Assembly (NCBI GenBank): GCA_963743015.1
Contig: CAVUOD010000016.1
Span: 92,367-156,366, forward strand
Length of the DNA stretch: 64,000 bases
Direction of reading: 5' to 3'
Source of the DNA: CAVSRC01 sp963743015
Lineage (GTDB): Bacteria; Pseudomonadota; Alphaproteobacteria; Rhizobiales; Kaistiaceae
The notes under the pieces were generated by a model. That model made no database searches. It was not told where the DNA came from and worked only from the letters and a program-made list of their open reading frames with translations. This document shows positions 17,207 to 25,813 of this stretch, one piece after another; the stretch's first letter is position 1; each line of letters opens with the position of its first letter. Both the position numbers and the translations under genes were made by a program.

Positions 17207-18134
17207 ATGGAAACCCGCAAGCTCGGGCCGTCCGATGTCGAGGTGTCGCTGGTCGGCCTCGGCACCAATCAGTTCGGCGGCCGTCTCGACCTGGAGGCAT
17301 CGCGCCAGGTCATCCACAAGGCACTGGATCTCGGCGTCACCCATTTCGACACCGCCGACATCTACGGCAATAGCGGCGGCTCGGAGACGATCATCGGCCA
17401 GGTGCTGGGCACGCGGCGCGGGCAAGTGACGCTTGCCACCAAGTTCGGCAAGCCGATGGCCGGCGTCGACGAAGAGCATCGCGGCAGCCGCGCCTATGTC
17501 CTTGCAGCGGTCGAAGCCAGCCTGAGGCGGCTCAAGACCGACGCGATCGACCTGTTGTGGATGCACGAGCCGGACCCGTCGACGCCGATGGAGGAGACGT
17601 TTCGGGCGCTGGAGGAGCTCACCAAGGCCGGCAAGGTGCGCGCCGTCGGCGCCTCCAATTTCGGCGCCGCCCAGCTCCTCGCCGCTGCGGCCTCGGCCAA
17701 GGCAGTGGGCGTGCCGGGCTTCATCGCCGCCCAGGACGAATACAGCCTGCTCCACCGCGCCCATGAGACGACGCTTTTCCCGGCGATGGAGACGCTGGGG
17801 CTCGAGCCTGGTGCCCTATTTCCCGCTGTCGGGCGGGGCGCTGTCGGGCAAGTACCGCAAGGACAAGGCCTTTCCGGCAGGCACGCGGCTCACGGAAGAA
17901 AGCCGCTTCGTCAAGCCGCACTGGGACACGATCGAGCGGCTTGCCGCCTTCGCCGAGGCGCGTGGCCACACCCTGCTCGAACTGGCCATGAGCTGGCTGG
18001 CCTGCAAGCCGCTCACCGCCTCGATCATCACCGGCGCAACAAGGCCGGAGCAGGTCGCGGCCAATGCCGGCGCAGTCGGCTGGAAACTGAGCGAAGACGA
18101 GATGGCGGCGGTGGACAAGCTGGCGGCGGTTTGA
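17207..18134 (+). CDS. Aldo/keto reductase (one-base frameshift at about 17804)
   Basis: NADPH-dependent TIM-barrel oxidoreductase. Motifs: VSLVGLGTNQFGG, the catalytic FDTADIYG (Asp, Tyr), Lys in TLATKFGKP, His in LLWMHEPDP, and the C-terminal nucleotide-binding IITGATRPEQVAAN. The frame breaks where CTCGAGCCTG (17801-17810) should read CTCAGCCTG. Removing one base gives LSLVPYFPLSGGALSGKY and a 308-residue protein of normal length. The ATG at 17207 begins METRKLG, the family's usual start. It is divergent from the mutarotase gene. Confidence 0.85.
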
Positions 18135-18247
18135 CGCCGGTCAAGGGCACCTCTGGCAGGAATCGGGTACGCACCCCACATATCGCAAAATTACGATGTG
18201 TGCGCCGGTGCGTCACCCCGGCGCGCTTTTGAGGAGCCCACCCGACC

Positions 18248-18709
18248 ATGCAAGCAGAGATCCGCCATATCGTCTGTCCCCATTGCGCCGCGGTAAACCG
18301 CCTGCCCGCCGCAAAGCCCGCGGCCGAGGCCAAAGAGGCCAAATGCGGCGTGTGCCACGAGCCGCTGTTTTCCGGCCATCCTTCAGCGGCGACCACGGCC
18401 GATTTCGCCAAGCACATCGCCCGCAACGACGTGCCGGTGGTGGTCGATTTCTGGGCCGAGTGGTGCGCGCCGTGCAGGATGATGGCGCCGGTCTTCGAGC
18501 GGGTGGCGGCCGAGATGGAGCCGAATGTCCGCTTCCTCAAGGTGGACACCGAGAGCGAGCCGGACATTGCCAACCGCTACCGCATCCAGGGCATCCCGAC
18601 GGTGATGGTGTTCCGCAAGGGCAGGCCGATCGCCCACCGCGCCGGTGCGGTCGATGCCGGAACCCTGCGCGCCTGGCTGACCGAGGTGACCGGCCAGGCG
18701 GTGGCGTGA
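18248..18709 (+). CDS. trxC: Thioredoxin 2 (TrxC)
   Basis: Zinc-containing thioredoxin (153 residues). An N-terminal zinc ribbon has two Cys pairs (CPHC at about 10-13, CGVC at about 33-36), followed by a thioredoxin fold with the active site WAEWCAPCRMMAP and the cis-Pro motif GIPTVMVF. It acts as a cytoplasmic disulfide reductase, commonly in oxidative stress. No obvious operon partners; a 112-base gap precedes it. Confidence 0.93.
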   Translation: MQAEIRHIVCPHCAAVNRLPAAKPAAEAKEAKCGVCHEPLFSGHPSAATTADFAKHIARNDVPVVVDFWAEWCAPCRMMAPVFERVAAEMEPNVRFLKVDTESEPDIANRYRIQGIPTVMVFRKGRPIAHRAGAVDAGTLRAWLTEVTGQAVA

Positions 18710-19194
18710 GGGACGGCATCGGCCGCCGCGCCCGAAAAATAAATCTGTCCCCGCCCCCTCAAACCCCATGAGACGATGCGTGTATCCGCTCCCGAAAAGG
18801 GGTCCCGTGTCGACCGGAACGTCGTGGGGGGAGCGGAGCGGTGCCCCCGCCCGGGAGAGGCTTCCGACCTTTCCCCTGCGGGGCGTTCCCGGCGGGATCG
18901 TCGGTCTTGCGACCGGCTGGCCTTAAGGGCCTGAGCCCCGTCTACCTTCGGGGTAAAGAGCCTGCCGGGAGACGGGATAAAATCGCCGCGGCGGGCGCTC
19001 GGGCGAGCGCCCCAAGTCTCGCGGAATAACCGCACGGCATTCGCCGGGCGCCCGCCACCCCCTTGGCTTTCGGGCAGAGGGAACGTTCTTTGAAAGGTTC
19101 ATAGCTCGGAGCAAATCGCTCGCGAGAACGAGGTTCGTGTCCCGGCGAGGCGGTGATGCGATGGGGAGCATGACCGGTGCGACCGGTGCCCGGC
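18710..19194. other. Gene-free GC-rich interval, strongly structured, with a GGGGACAGATTTATTTT-type motif
   Basis: I see no credible protein in these 485 bases. It contains several stable hairpins, for example GGCGCTCG/CGAGCGCC (about 18995-19013) inside an outer pairing GGGAGAC/GTCTC, and CCCCG/CGGGG around 18940. CGAAAAATAAATCTGTCCCC (18734-18753) resembles the short motif that flanks REP-associated tyrosine transposases in many proteobacteria. The folding could mark a structured RNA, but I cannot name a family on either strand. Confidence 0.4.
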
Positions 19195-19761
19195 TCAATC
19201 CTTGGCGCGCTCGACGTAGGAACCGTCGGCGGTCATGACGACGATGCGCGCGCCGACCGTGATGTGTGGCGGCACGTTGGTCTTGACGCCGTTCGACAGA
19301 AGCGCCGGCTTGTAGGACGAGGCGGCGGTCTGGCCCTTCATCGCCGGGTCGGTCTCGACCACTTCCAGCGTCACCCGCTGGGGCAGCTCGATGGCGATCG
19401 GATTGCCTTCATAGAGGCTGAGGCGGACCGTCATGTTCTCCTGGAGATAGGGCGCCAGATCGCCGACGATGTCCTTCGAGACGTGAATCTGCTCGTAGTT
19501 CTCGCCGTTCATGAAGGTGAAGCCGTCGCCGTCCTCGAACAGATACTGGTAGTCGTGGTCCTCGACGAAGGCGCGCTCGACCTGCTCGGTGGTCTTGTAG
19601 CGCTGCGACACCTTTACGCCGTCGGAAATGCGGCGCATGTCGATCTGGGTGGTGGGCGTGCCCTTGCCGGGATGGAAGTTCTCGGCGGTGAGCACGACAT
19701 AGAGCTGGCCGTCGACCTCGACGACATTGCCCTTGCGGACCTGGCTGGCGATGACTTTCAA
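19195..19761 (-). CDS. efp: Translation elongation factor P
   Basis: EF-P (188 residues), which binds the ribosome and relieves stalling at polyproline. Conserved segments are RKGNVVEVDGQLYVV, HPGKGTPTTQ (with the modifiable lysine in PGKG), LPQRVTLEVVETDPAMKGQT and SSYKPALLSNGVKTNVPPHI. The start must be TTG at 19761 (LKVIASQ), preceded by GAGGG; an ATG further upstream would add a non-family extension and lies on a TATAAT box (19848-19843, minus strand) that is probably the efp -10 element. The genes for its lysylation (epmA, epmB) are divergent and adjacent. Confidence 0.92.
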   Translation of the reverse strand: MKVIASQVRKGNVVEVDGQLYVVLTAENFHPGKGTPTTQIDMRRISDGVKVSQRYKTTEQVERAFVEDHDYQYLFEDGDGFTFMNGENYEQIHVSKDIVGDLAPYLQENMTVRLSLYEGNPIAIELPQRVTLEVVETDPAMKGQTAASSYKPALLSNGVKTNVPPHITVGARIVVMTADGSYVERAKD

Positions 19762-19878
19762 GTTACCCTCGATTATGGCTCCGGCGGCGCTTGCCCCCAA
19801 TTCGGCGCGCACCTTAGCGATTTTGCCGGGGACTGCCAGAGGATTATACGCGCTCATGACCAGCCTTACCTGCCTGAA

Positions 19879-20922
19879 ATGACGGGATTGCCGCCCTTCT
19901 GGGACCGCGGGCGCCACCGTGACCGGCGCCCGTTCCTGCTCGCCCGCAACCGCATCGTGGCGGCCCTCAAGGCCTGGTTCGCCGGCGAGGGCTTCGTCGA
20001 GACCGAGGCCGCGATCCTGCAGGTGTCGCCCGGGAACGAGACCCATCTCCACGGATTCGCCACCGAAATGATCGGCCCGGACGGCTCACATGCGTCGCGC
20101 TATCTGCACACCTCGCCGGAATTCGCGCTGAAGAAGCTGCTGGCGGCGGGCGAGGAGAAAATCGTCGATTTCGCCCGTGTCTTCCGCAACCGCGAGCTTG
20201 GTGCCCTGCATGCGCCGGAGTTCACCATGGTCGAATGGTACCGGGCAGGCGCGCCTTATGAGACGGTCATGGCCGACTGCGCCGCCATCCTGGCGCAGGC
20301 GGCCGAGGCCGCCGGCACGACCGAACTCACCTGGCGCGGGCGCACGGCCGATCCCTTCGCCGAACCGGAGCGGCTGACCGTGGCGGACGCCTTCCTCCTC
20401 CATGCCGGCATCGAGCTTGTCGGCTGCCTCGATGATCGTCCCGCCTTCGCCGCGGCGGCTGCCAGCCGCGGCATCCGCATCGCCGCCGACGACACGTGGT
20501 CGGACATGTTCAGCCGTGTACTGGTGGAGAAGGTCGAGCCGCAGCTCGGCATCGGCCGGGCAACGCTGCTTTGCGAATATCCGCTCTGCGAGGCGGCACT
20601 GGCGCGGGCCAGGCCCGAGGACCCGCGCTTTGCCGAACGCTTCGAGCTCTATGCCTGCGGCGTGGAACTCGCCAACGGCTTTGCCGAACTCACCGACGGG
20701 CAAGAGCAGCGCCGGCGCTTTTCGGCCGACATGGACGAGAAGGAGCGCATCCACGGCGAACGCTACCCGCTCGACGAGGACTTTCTCGCCGCGCTCGCCC
20801 ACATGCCGGAGGCCAGCGGCGTGGCGCTCGGGCTCGATCGCCTGGTCATGCTGGCGACCGGCGCCACTGCAATCGATCAGGTGCAATGGACGCCGGTGGC
20901 AGGCGTGGAGGAGCGGCGATGA
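19879..20922 (+). CDS. epmA: EF-P lysine ligase EpmA (class II LysRS-like)
   Basis: Truncated class II lysyl-tRNA-synthetase homologue (347 residues) without an anticodon-binding domain; it attaches beta-lysine to EF-P. Class II motifs are visible: motif 2 in FARVFRNRELGALHAPEFTM and motif 3 in GVALGLDRLVMLATG. Lysine-pocket residues lie in YLHTSPEFALKKLLA. The start ATG at 19879 (MTGLPPFWDRG) was chosen because it matches the family N-terminus. It overlaps epmB by 4 bp (ATGA) and is divergent from efp. Confidence 0.93.
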   Translation: MTGLPPFWDRGRHRDRRPFLLARNRIVAALKAWFAGEGFVETEAAILQVSPGNETHLHGFATEMIGPDGSHASRYLHTSPEFALKKLLAAGEEKIVDFARVFRNRELGALHAPEFTMVEWYRAGAPYETVMADCAAILAQAAEAAGTTELTWRGRTADPFAEPERLTVADAFLLHAGIELVGCLDDRPAFAAAAASRGIRIAADDTWSDMFSRVLVEKVEPQLGIGRATLLCEYPLCEAALARARPEDPRFAERFELYACGVELANGFAELTDGQEQRRRFSADMDEKERIHGERYPLDEDFLAALAHMPEASGVALGLDRLVMLATGATAIDQVQWTPVAGVEERR

Positions 20923-21998
20923 ACGACATGCCGTTCCGCACGCGGCGCGCGCTGCGCTCCGCCGACGAGCTGATCGAGGCCGGCCTCGCGCCCGAGGCGA
21001 AGCGAGAGGAACTCGCGGCGGTGGCGGCGCGCTATGCGGTGGCGATCACCCCGGCCATGGCGGCGCTGATCGACCCGGAGGATTCGGCCGACCCGATCGC
21101 CCGCCAGTTCGTGCCCGACATCGCCGAGCTGGAGGCCGACGCCCGGGAGCGCGCCGACCCGATCGGCGACGATCTGCATGAAGTGCGCGAAGGCCTGATC
21201 CATCGCTATCCCGACCGGGTGCTGTTCAAGCTGGTCTCGGTGTGCCCGGTCTATTGCCGCTTCTGCTTCCGCCGCGAGACGGTGGGTCAGGCCGGCTCCG
21301 GCATGCTGTCAGCGGCCGCGATCGACGCGGCGCTCGGCTATATCCGCGACCATGAGGAGATCTGGGAGGTGATCCTGTCGGGCGGCGACCCGCTGATCGC
21401 GGCACCGCGGCGGCTGAAGGCGGTGATGCAGGCGCTCGGGAGCATCGGTCACGTCAAGGTGGTGCGCTTCCACAGCCGCGTGCCGGTGGTGGCACCCGAG
21501 CGTGTCAGCGACGAGCTGGTTGCGGCACTCACCGCCTCCGGCAAGACGGCATGGCTCGCCGTCCATGCCAACCATCCGCGCGAACTCGGCGGCCAGGCAT
21601 GCGCGGCGCTGAAGCGGCTTGCCGCCGGCGGCCTGTCGCTGGTCAGCCAGACGGTGCTGCTCAAGGGCGTCAACGACGATGTCGACACGCTGGCCGCGCT
21701 GATGCGCGGTTTCGTCGCGGCGGGGGTCAAGCCCTATTACCTTCACCACGGCGACCTGGCGCCGGGCACCGGCCACTTTCGCACGACGCTCGCCCGCGGC
21801 CAGGCGCTGATGAAGGCACTGCGCGGCCGCGTCTCCGGCCTCTGCCAGCCGACCTATGTGCTCGACATCCCCGGCGGCCACGGCAAGGTGCCGGTCGGTC
21901 CCGGCTATGTCACCACGCAAGACGGCGCCTGCCTGATCGAGGATTTCACCGGCACGCGCCACGCCTATGACGATGCCGGTCGTCAGTCGTCGCCGTAA
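20919..21998 (+). CDS. epmB: EF-P (R)-beta-lysine pathway enzyme EpmB (lysine 2,3-aminomutase)
   Basis: Radical-SAM, PLP-dependent aminomutase (359 residues) that makes the beta-lysine used by EpmA. The Fe-S cluster motif CPVYCRFCFR is present (C-x3-C-x2-C), as are EVILSGGDPL and the PLP lysine region near the C-terminus (DIPGGHGKVPVGPGY). Its ATG overlaps the epmA stop. The 3' end overlaps the convergent diheme cytochrome gene by 16 bp. Confidence 0.92.
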   Translation: MNDMPFRTRRALRSADELIEAGLAPEAKREELAAVAARYAVAITPAMAALIDPEDSADPIARQFVPDIAELEADARERADPIGDDLHEVREGLIHRYPDRVLFKLVSVCPVYCRFCFRRETVGQAGSGMLSAAAIDAALGYIRDHEEIWEVILSGGDPLIAAPRRLKAVMQALGSIGHVKVVRFHSRVPVVAPERVSDELVAALTASGKTAWLAVHANHPRELGGQACAALKRLAAGGLSLVSQTVLLKGVNDDVDTLAALMRGFVAAGVKPYYLHHGDLAPGTGHFRTTLARGQALMKALRGRVSGLCQPTYVLDIPGGHGKVPVGPGYVTTQDGACLIEDFTGTRHAYDDAGRQSSP

Positions 21999-22493
21999 TT
22001 GCCGTTCCTGTGGCAGGCGAGGCAGTTCGACTTCGACTTGACGTCGGCTTGCAAGAAGCGCGCGGGCGAGACTTCGCGATGGCTGCGGATCCACCACGGC
22101 GTCTCGGTGATGCGCAGCGGCGTCGCGCTCGCCGAAATGCCTCGAAGAATGCGGGGATTGCCGTTCGACGAGTCGGCGGCATTGGCGACGAGATAGTCGG
22201 CGATGATCTTGGTCGTGGCGGGATCGAGCGAGGCATCCTCGCCGAAATGGTTGGCGAGATCGCTGGTGATCGCCTGCCATGACCGGGCGGGAAGGAATTG
22301 CGCCGGGTAGGCCATGTGGCAGGCGCTGCATTCGGTGTTGAAGACCTCCTCGGGCGTCTGAGGCGTCGGGGCCGGGCGGCTGGGCGGCCTGGGCGGCGGC
22401 CGGCGCGGCGTCGCCGGTTCCCGAAAACATGCCGAAGCCCAAAGCCGCGGCCGCGACAGCGACGGCGAACCCGGTGATCGCATCTATCTTCAT
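21983..22493 (-). CDS. Periplasmic diheme cytochrome c (DHC), one-base frameshift near 22372
   Basis: Exported diheme cytochrome. A signal peptide starts MKIDAITGFAVAVAAAALGF; the mature part holds two CxxCH haem sites, CSACH and CLACH, and the DHC motif HFGEDASLDP. The frame breaks in an Ala/Pro-rich linker; on the coding strand CCCGGCCCC should probably read CCCGCCCC (about 22372-22373), giving 169 residues. The exact break is less certain because the linker is not conserved. It is the last of three minus-strand cytochrome genes and paralogous to the C-terminal half of the b561 fusion (22929-24095). Confidence 0.78.
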
Positions 22494-22503
22494 GGTGACC
22501 TCC

Positions 22504-22932
22504 CTATTGGCTGGTCATGAAAGCGATGAAGTCGCCTTTCTCGAGCGGCGTGCAGTCGCGCCCGAGAACGGTGTGGCAGTTGCGGCGGAACCACTTTTCG
22601 GTCTTGGCCATGTCGGTGAAACGGCCAGGGTTCACCGACACCGCCATCGGCTGGATCGCCTTGCCGGCCGTGGTCTGGCCGGCATTGCGCGGGTCGGCGG
22701 TGTGGCAGCTGGTGCATGACGGCGTATCGGCGCTGGCGCTGTTCTGCGCCAGGAAGAAGGCCTTGCCGCGATCCGCCGAGAAACCGGCAAAGGATGGATC
22801 AGCGGCCTTGGCAAGCGCCGCATATTGATCGAGCACCGCCTGCTGGCCGGCACCGGCAAAGGCAAATCCGGCAAAGCCGACGGCGGCGGCTGCAAGGAGG
22901 GCAAGGCTCAGGCGATGATTTCGACGGGTCAT
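22504..22932 (-). CDS. SHP-type monohaem cytochrome c (DUF1924)
   Basis: Secreted c-type cytochrome of 142 residues resembling the sphaeroides haem protein family. A signal peptide (LSLALLAAAAVGFAGFAFAG) is followed by one CTSCH haem site and a short C-terminal cysteine pair, NCHTVLGRDC, expected to form the family disulfide. SHP binds O2 and NO at an open iron site and receives electrons from DHC; that role here is by family. It overlaps the b561-DHC fusion gene by 4 bp (ATGA) and is 10 bp from the next DHC gene. Confidence 0.82.
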   Translation of the reverse strand: MTRRNHRLSLALLAAAAVGFAGFAFAGAGQQAVLDQYAALAKAADPSFAGFSADRGKAFFLAQNSASADTPSCTSCHTADPRNAGQTTAGKAIQPMAVSVNPGRFTDMAKTEKWFRRNCHTVLGRDCTPLEKGDFIAFMTSQ

Positions 22933-24095
22933 GGCTGGGCGTCCTTCGGTATTGCGACATTGGCGGGGTTGAACAGGCCAGTGGCTGCGTCCTGGTGGCA
23001 GGCGCCGCAATTGGCGCGCGAGCCGACGGCCCTGGCGGCGAAGACACGGTCGGGAATGGCGGAATGGATCCGCCGCCACCACGGCGTTGCGGTGATCCTC
23101 AGCGGATCGGCGGGATCGCGGCGGCTGAACAGGTGGGCCGGCTTGGTATCGACCGTCTCGGCGGCATTGGCGACGAGATAGGCGCGGATGCCGGCGACCT
23201 TGTCCGGTTCCAGCGATGCATCCTCGCCGAAGTGCTGATCGAGCCGATCCATGATCGCGACCCATACCGCCGCCGGCGCGAGGCTCGGGTGATAGGGCGT
23301 GTGGCAGTCGCCGCATTCGCTGACATAGACCGGGTCGAGTGGTGCCGTCGGAACGCCGAGGGCCGGACGTTGCGCGAGGGAGACGACGCCGGCGCCCGAC
23401 GCCAGGAAGACAAGCACGACGATGCCGGCGGCAAGGAACGGCCGGGCGACGCGCGGCGGTTCGCTGAGCGCATCGGCGTGCTGCTGCTTGCGGCCGTGAA
23501 CCATGGCGGCGGCGAGGTTCTCCTTGCCGCGCCAGCTTTCGAAGGCGACGCCGGCGAGATGGAGGCCAACGAGGCCGATCAGTCCGAATGCGACAAGCTG
23601 ATGAAGCGCACGCGCGATGTTGCCCACCGCGAAGCTGGTGAAGAATGCGGCCGGGCCTGATTTGAAGACACCGCCGAGGGCAATCGCCCCCGTCAGGCCG
23701 AGGACGAGGACGACGACGAACAGCACCACGATCATCGCGCCGCCGAGCGGATTGTGGCCGATATGATGTCCGGCCCTGCCGGCGCGCAGCTGCTGAACGT
23801 GCGCGATCAATGTTGCGGGCCCATGCACGAAGCTGGTGAAGCGGGCATAGGCGGGACCGAAGATACCCCAGACGATGCGCGCCGCGACCAGGGCCACGGC
23901 CGCCGTCCCGGAGATGATGTGGAGCGTCACCCAGGTCGGTGGCAGCACCAGGCTGGTGGCCAGCGCCACGGCGATCGCCGCAACCAGCGACCAGTGGAAC
24001 AGGCGGACGAACGGGTCCCACACCGGGACCGTCGCGGTCTCACCAACCGGCACCTCATTTGCCGGCAGAACCTCAAGGTTCCGTACATCGCCCAT
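22929..24095 (-). CDS. Cytochrome b561 fused to a diheme cytochrome c
   Basis: A 388-residue fusion. The N-terminal half is a four-helix Ni/Fe-hydrogenase-type cytochrome b561 (DPFVRLFHWSLVAAI, HHIGHNPLGGAMI, LHQLVAFGLIGLVGLHLAGV provide haem-ligand histidines). After a further membrane helix (about 226-245) comes a periplasmic DHC domain with CGDCH and CGACH sites and HFGEDASLEP. It should move electrons from the membrane quinol pool to periplasmic cytochromes. In Rhodobacter the SHP, DHC and b561 genes are separate, so the fusion is notable. It is the first gene of the three-gene minus-strand operon. Confidence 0.87.
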   Translation of the reverse strand: MGDVRNLEVLPANEVPVGETATVPVWDPFVRLFHWSLVAAIAVALATSLVLPPTWVTLHIISGTAAVALVAARIVWGIFGPAYARFTSFVHGPATLIAHVQQLRAGRAGHHIGHNPLGGAMIVVLFVVVLVLGLTGAIALGGVFKSGPAAFFTSFAVGNIARALHQLVAFGLIGLVGLHLAGVAFESWRGKENLAAAMVHGRKQQHADALSEPPRVARPFLAAGIVVLVFLASGAGVVSLAQRPALGVPTAPLDPVYVSECGDCHTPYHPSLAPAAVWVAIMDRLDQHFGEDASLEPDKVAGIRAYLVANAAETVDTKPAHLFSRRDPADPLRITATPWWRRIHSAIPDRVFAARAVGSRANCGACHQDAATGLFNPANVAIPKDAQP

Positions 24096-24224
24096 GGTCG
24101 CGGATTTGGCACGCGCAAGCTGTCAGACGACTGACGGGCGCACTTGGTCTGCCGACAGGGCGTCTCCTCTAGACAGGGGCTCATCGGGGCGATCTCCCCG
24201 GTACCAACCAAGGAGAGACCAACC

Positions 24225-24470
24225 ATGCGCAAGACCCTCATCGCCATCATCGCCGTCACCTCGCTCGTCGCGGTCGGCGCCTCCGCCTTCGCCGCCCAGC
24301 CGACCAAGGCCACCGGCGACGAGCTGTTCGCCAAGGCGAGCAGCCAGCCGACCGTGGCCGAAAAGGCCGAGCCGCTGAAGGGCGTCGACATCAAGAAGAT
24401 CCGCCTCGGCGACGACGACCACGGCGTCAACGGCGAGCACCGCGAGATGGGCGAAGGGATGGACGACTGA
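24225..24470 (+). CDS. Small exported acidic protein of unknown function
   Basis: An 81-residue protein with a clear signal peptide (MRKTLIAIIAVTSLVAVGAS, cleaved near AFA-AQ) and a charged, His/Asp-rich tail (RLGDDDHGVNGEHREMGEGM). AGGAGA precedes the ATG by 9 bases, so this is a real, well-translated gene. I do not recognise the family. It lies divergent from the cytochrome operon and is followed by a strong terminator. Metal or haem handling in the periplasm is a guess from context. Confidence 0.7.
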   Translation: MRKTLIAIIAVTSLVAVGASAFAAQPTKATGDELFAKASSQPTVAEKAEPLKGVDIKKIRLGDDDHGVNGEHREMGEGMDD

Positions 24471-24494
24471 TCGCGTCCCTGACCTTCTGAAGCG

Positions 24495-24528
24495 AAAAGG
24501 GCGGTGCTCCGCAGGCGCCGCCCTTTTT
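24495..24528 (+). terminator. Rho-independent terminator after the small exported protein gene
   Basis: AAAAGGGCGG (24495-24504) pairs with CCGCCCTTTT (24518-24527), and a run of T follows. It lies 25 bases after the stop codon at 24470. Confidence 0.85.
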
Positions 24529-24653
24529 CATGCGGGCCCCACTTCATACGGGCCCCACATCCTTGTGATCGCGGGTTGCCCGATCGTGAATGCCGTTTGA
24601 CCGCAATGGCCCCTAGATTGAGGGCCGCTAAAACAGCTCACGGGACTTGCCTG

Positions 24654-25061
24654 ATGATCAACCGCCGCACCGCGCTCGGCCTGATGGCCGGAGCGCTTGC
24701 CTTCGTCGCCATACCCGGGCTGCTACGCCCGGCTTTCGCTGTCGAGCGCGTGCCTTTCGACCGCGCCGCCTTCGACGCGGCGCTCAAGACCGGCAAGCCG
24801 GTTCTCATCGACGTCTCGGCCACCTGGTGCATTACCTGCAAGCAGCAGCACATCGTGCTCGACAAGCTGTTCGCCGAGCCGAAATTCGCCGGCTACACCG
24901 TGTTCGGCATCGATTACGACACGCAGAAGGACCTGATGCGCTCCTTCGGCGTGCAGCAGCGCGCGACACTGATTGTCTTCAAGGACGGCAAGGAAGCCGG
25001 TCGCTCCTCGTGGCAGACCAGCGAGGCGGCGATCACGGCGCTGCTCGCCAAGGCCGTCTGA
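24654..25061 (+). CDS. Exported thioredoxin-like protein (CcdA partner)
   Basis: Periplasmic thioredoxin-fold protein (135 residues). A signal sequence of twin-arginine appearance (NRRTALGLMAGALAFVAIPG) is followed by the active site SATWCITCKQQH, which resembles the C-terminal domain of DsbD. The CcdA gene starts 23 bp downstream; together they look like a split DsbD that delivers reducing power to the periplasm. The start ATG at 24654 was chosen because it opens the signal peptide. Confidence 0.82.
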   Translation: MINRRTALGLMAGALAFVAIPGLLRPAFAVERVPFDRAAFDAALKTGKPVLIDVSATWCITCKQQHIVLDKLFAEPKFAGYTVFGIDYDTQKDLMRSFGVQQRATLIVFKDGKEAGRSSWQTSEAAITALLAKAV

Positions 25062-25084
25062 GGACGGCGGCGGGCCCGCAGCGC

Positions 25085-25804
25085 ATGTTCGCCACCATCG
25101 GCCTTGCCTTTGTCGCGGGCGTGCTCTCGATCCTGTCGCCCTGCGTGCTGCCGCTTCTGCCGCTGGTCTTCGCCGGTGCTGCGGCCGAACATCGCTTCGG
25201 GCCGCTGGCACTCTCCGCCGGGCTGGCGCTTTCCTTCACGGTCATCGGTCTGTTCGTCGCGACGATCGGATTCTCGATCGGCCTCGATTCGGATTTCTTC
25301 CGCCTGGTTGCGGCGATGCTTTTCGTCGCCGTCGGCGCGGTGCTGGTCATCCCCGGCTTCCAGGCGCGGCTGGCAACCGCCGCCGGCCCGGTGAGCAACT
25401 GGACCGAGCAGCGCTTCGGCGGCCTGTCGACCGCCGGTGTCGGCGGCCAGTTCGCCCTCGGCCTGCTGCTCGGCGCGGTGTGGATCCCCTGCGTCGGCCC
25501 GACGCTCGGCGCCGCCTCCCTGCTCGCCGCGCAGGGACGCGACCTCGGCGGCGTCGCCTTGACCATGCTTGCCTTCGGCGTCGGCGCGGCGCTGCCGATG
25601 GCGCTCCTCGGCATGCTGTCGCGCACCGCGATCCTTTCCTGGCGCGACCGCCTTGCCGGTGCCGGCAAGGGCATCAAGATCGTGCTCGGCGCCGTCCTCA
25701 TCATCGTCGGCGCGGCGATTCTGGCCGGCCTCGACCACCGCATCGAGACGGCGCTGGTGCAGGCATCGCCCGCCTGGCTGACCGAACTGACGACGCGCTA
25801 CTGA
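25085..25804 (+). CDS. ccdA: CcdA/DsbD-type thiol-reductant membrane protein
   Basis: Six-helix inner-membrane protein (239 residues) that passes electrons from cytoplasmic thioredoxin to periplasmic thiol proteins. The two redox cysteines lie in the usual pseudo-symmetric motifs, LSILSPCVLPLLPLVF and GAVWIPCVGPTLGA. It is co-directional with the thioredoxin-like gene. It converges on the molybdopterin oxidoreductase gene with 9 bp between the stops. Confidence 0.88.
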   Translation: MFATIGLAFVAGVLSILSPCVLPLLPLVFAGAAAEHRFGPLALSAGLALSFTVIGLFVATIGFSIGLDSDFFRLVAAMLFVAVGAVLVIPGFQARLATAAGPVSNWTEQRFGGLSTAGVGGQFALGLLLGAVWIPCVGPTLGAASLLAAQGRDLGGVALTMLAFGVGAALPMALLGMLSRTAILSWRDRLAGAGKGIKIVLGAVLIIVGAAILAGLDHRIETALVQASPAWLTELTTRY

Positions 25805-25813
25805 GACGACCAA

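Noticed and set aside
24096..24120. FNR-like box before the b561-DHC gene (TTGGCACGCGCAA)
   Set aside because: The spacer is seven bases, not eight, and it lacks the extended AACAA half seen in the three accepted boxes.
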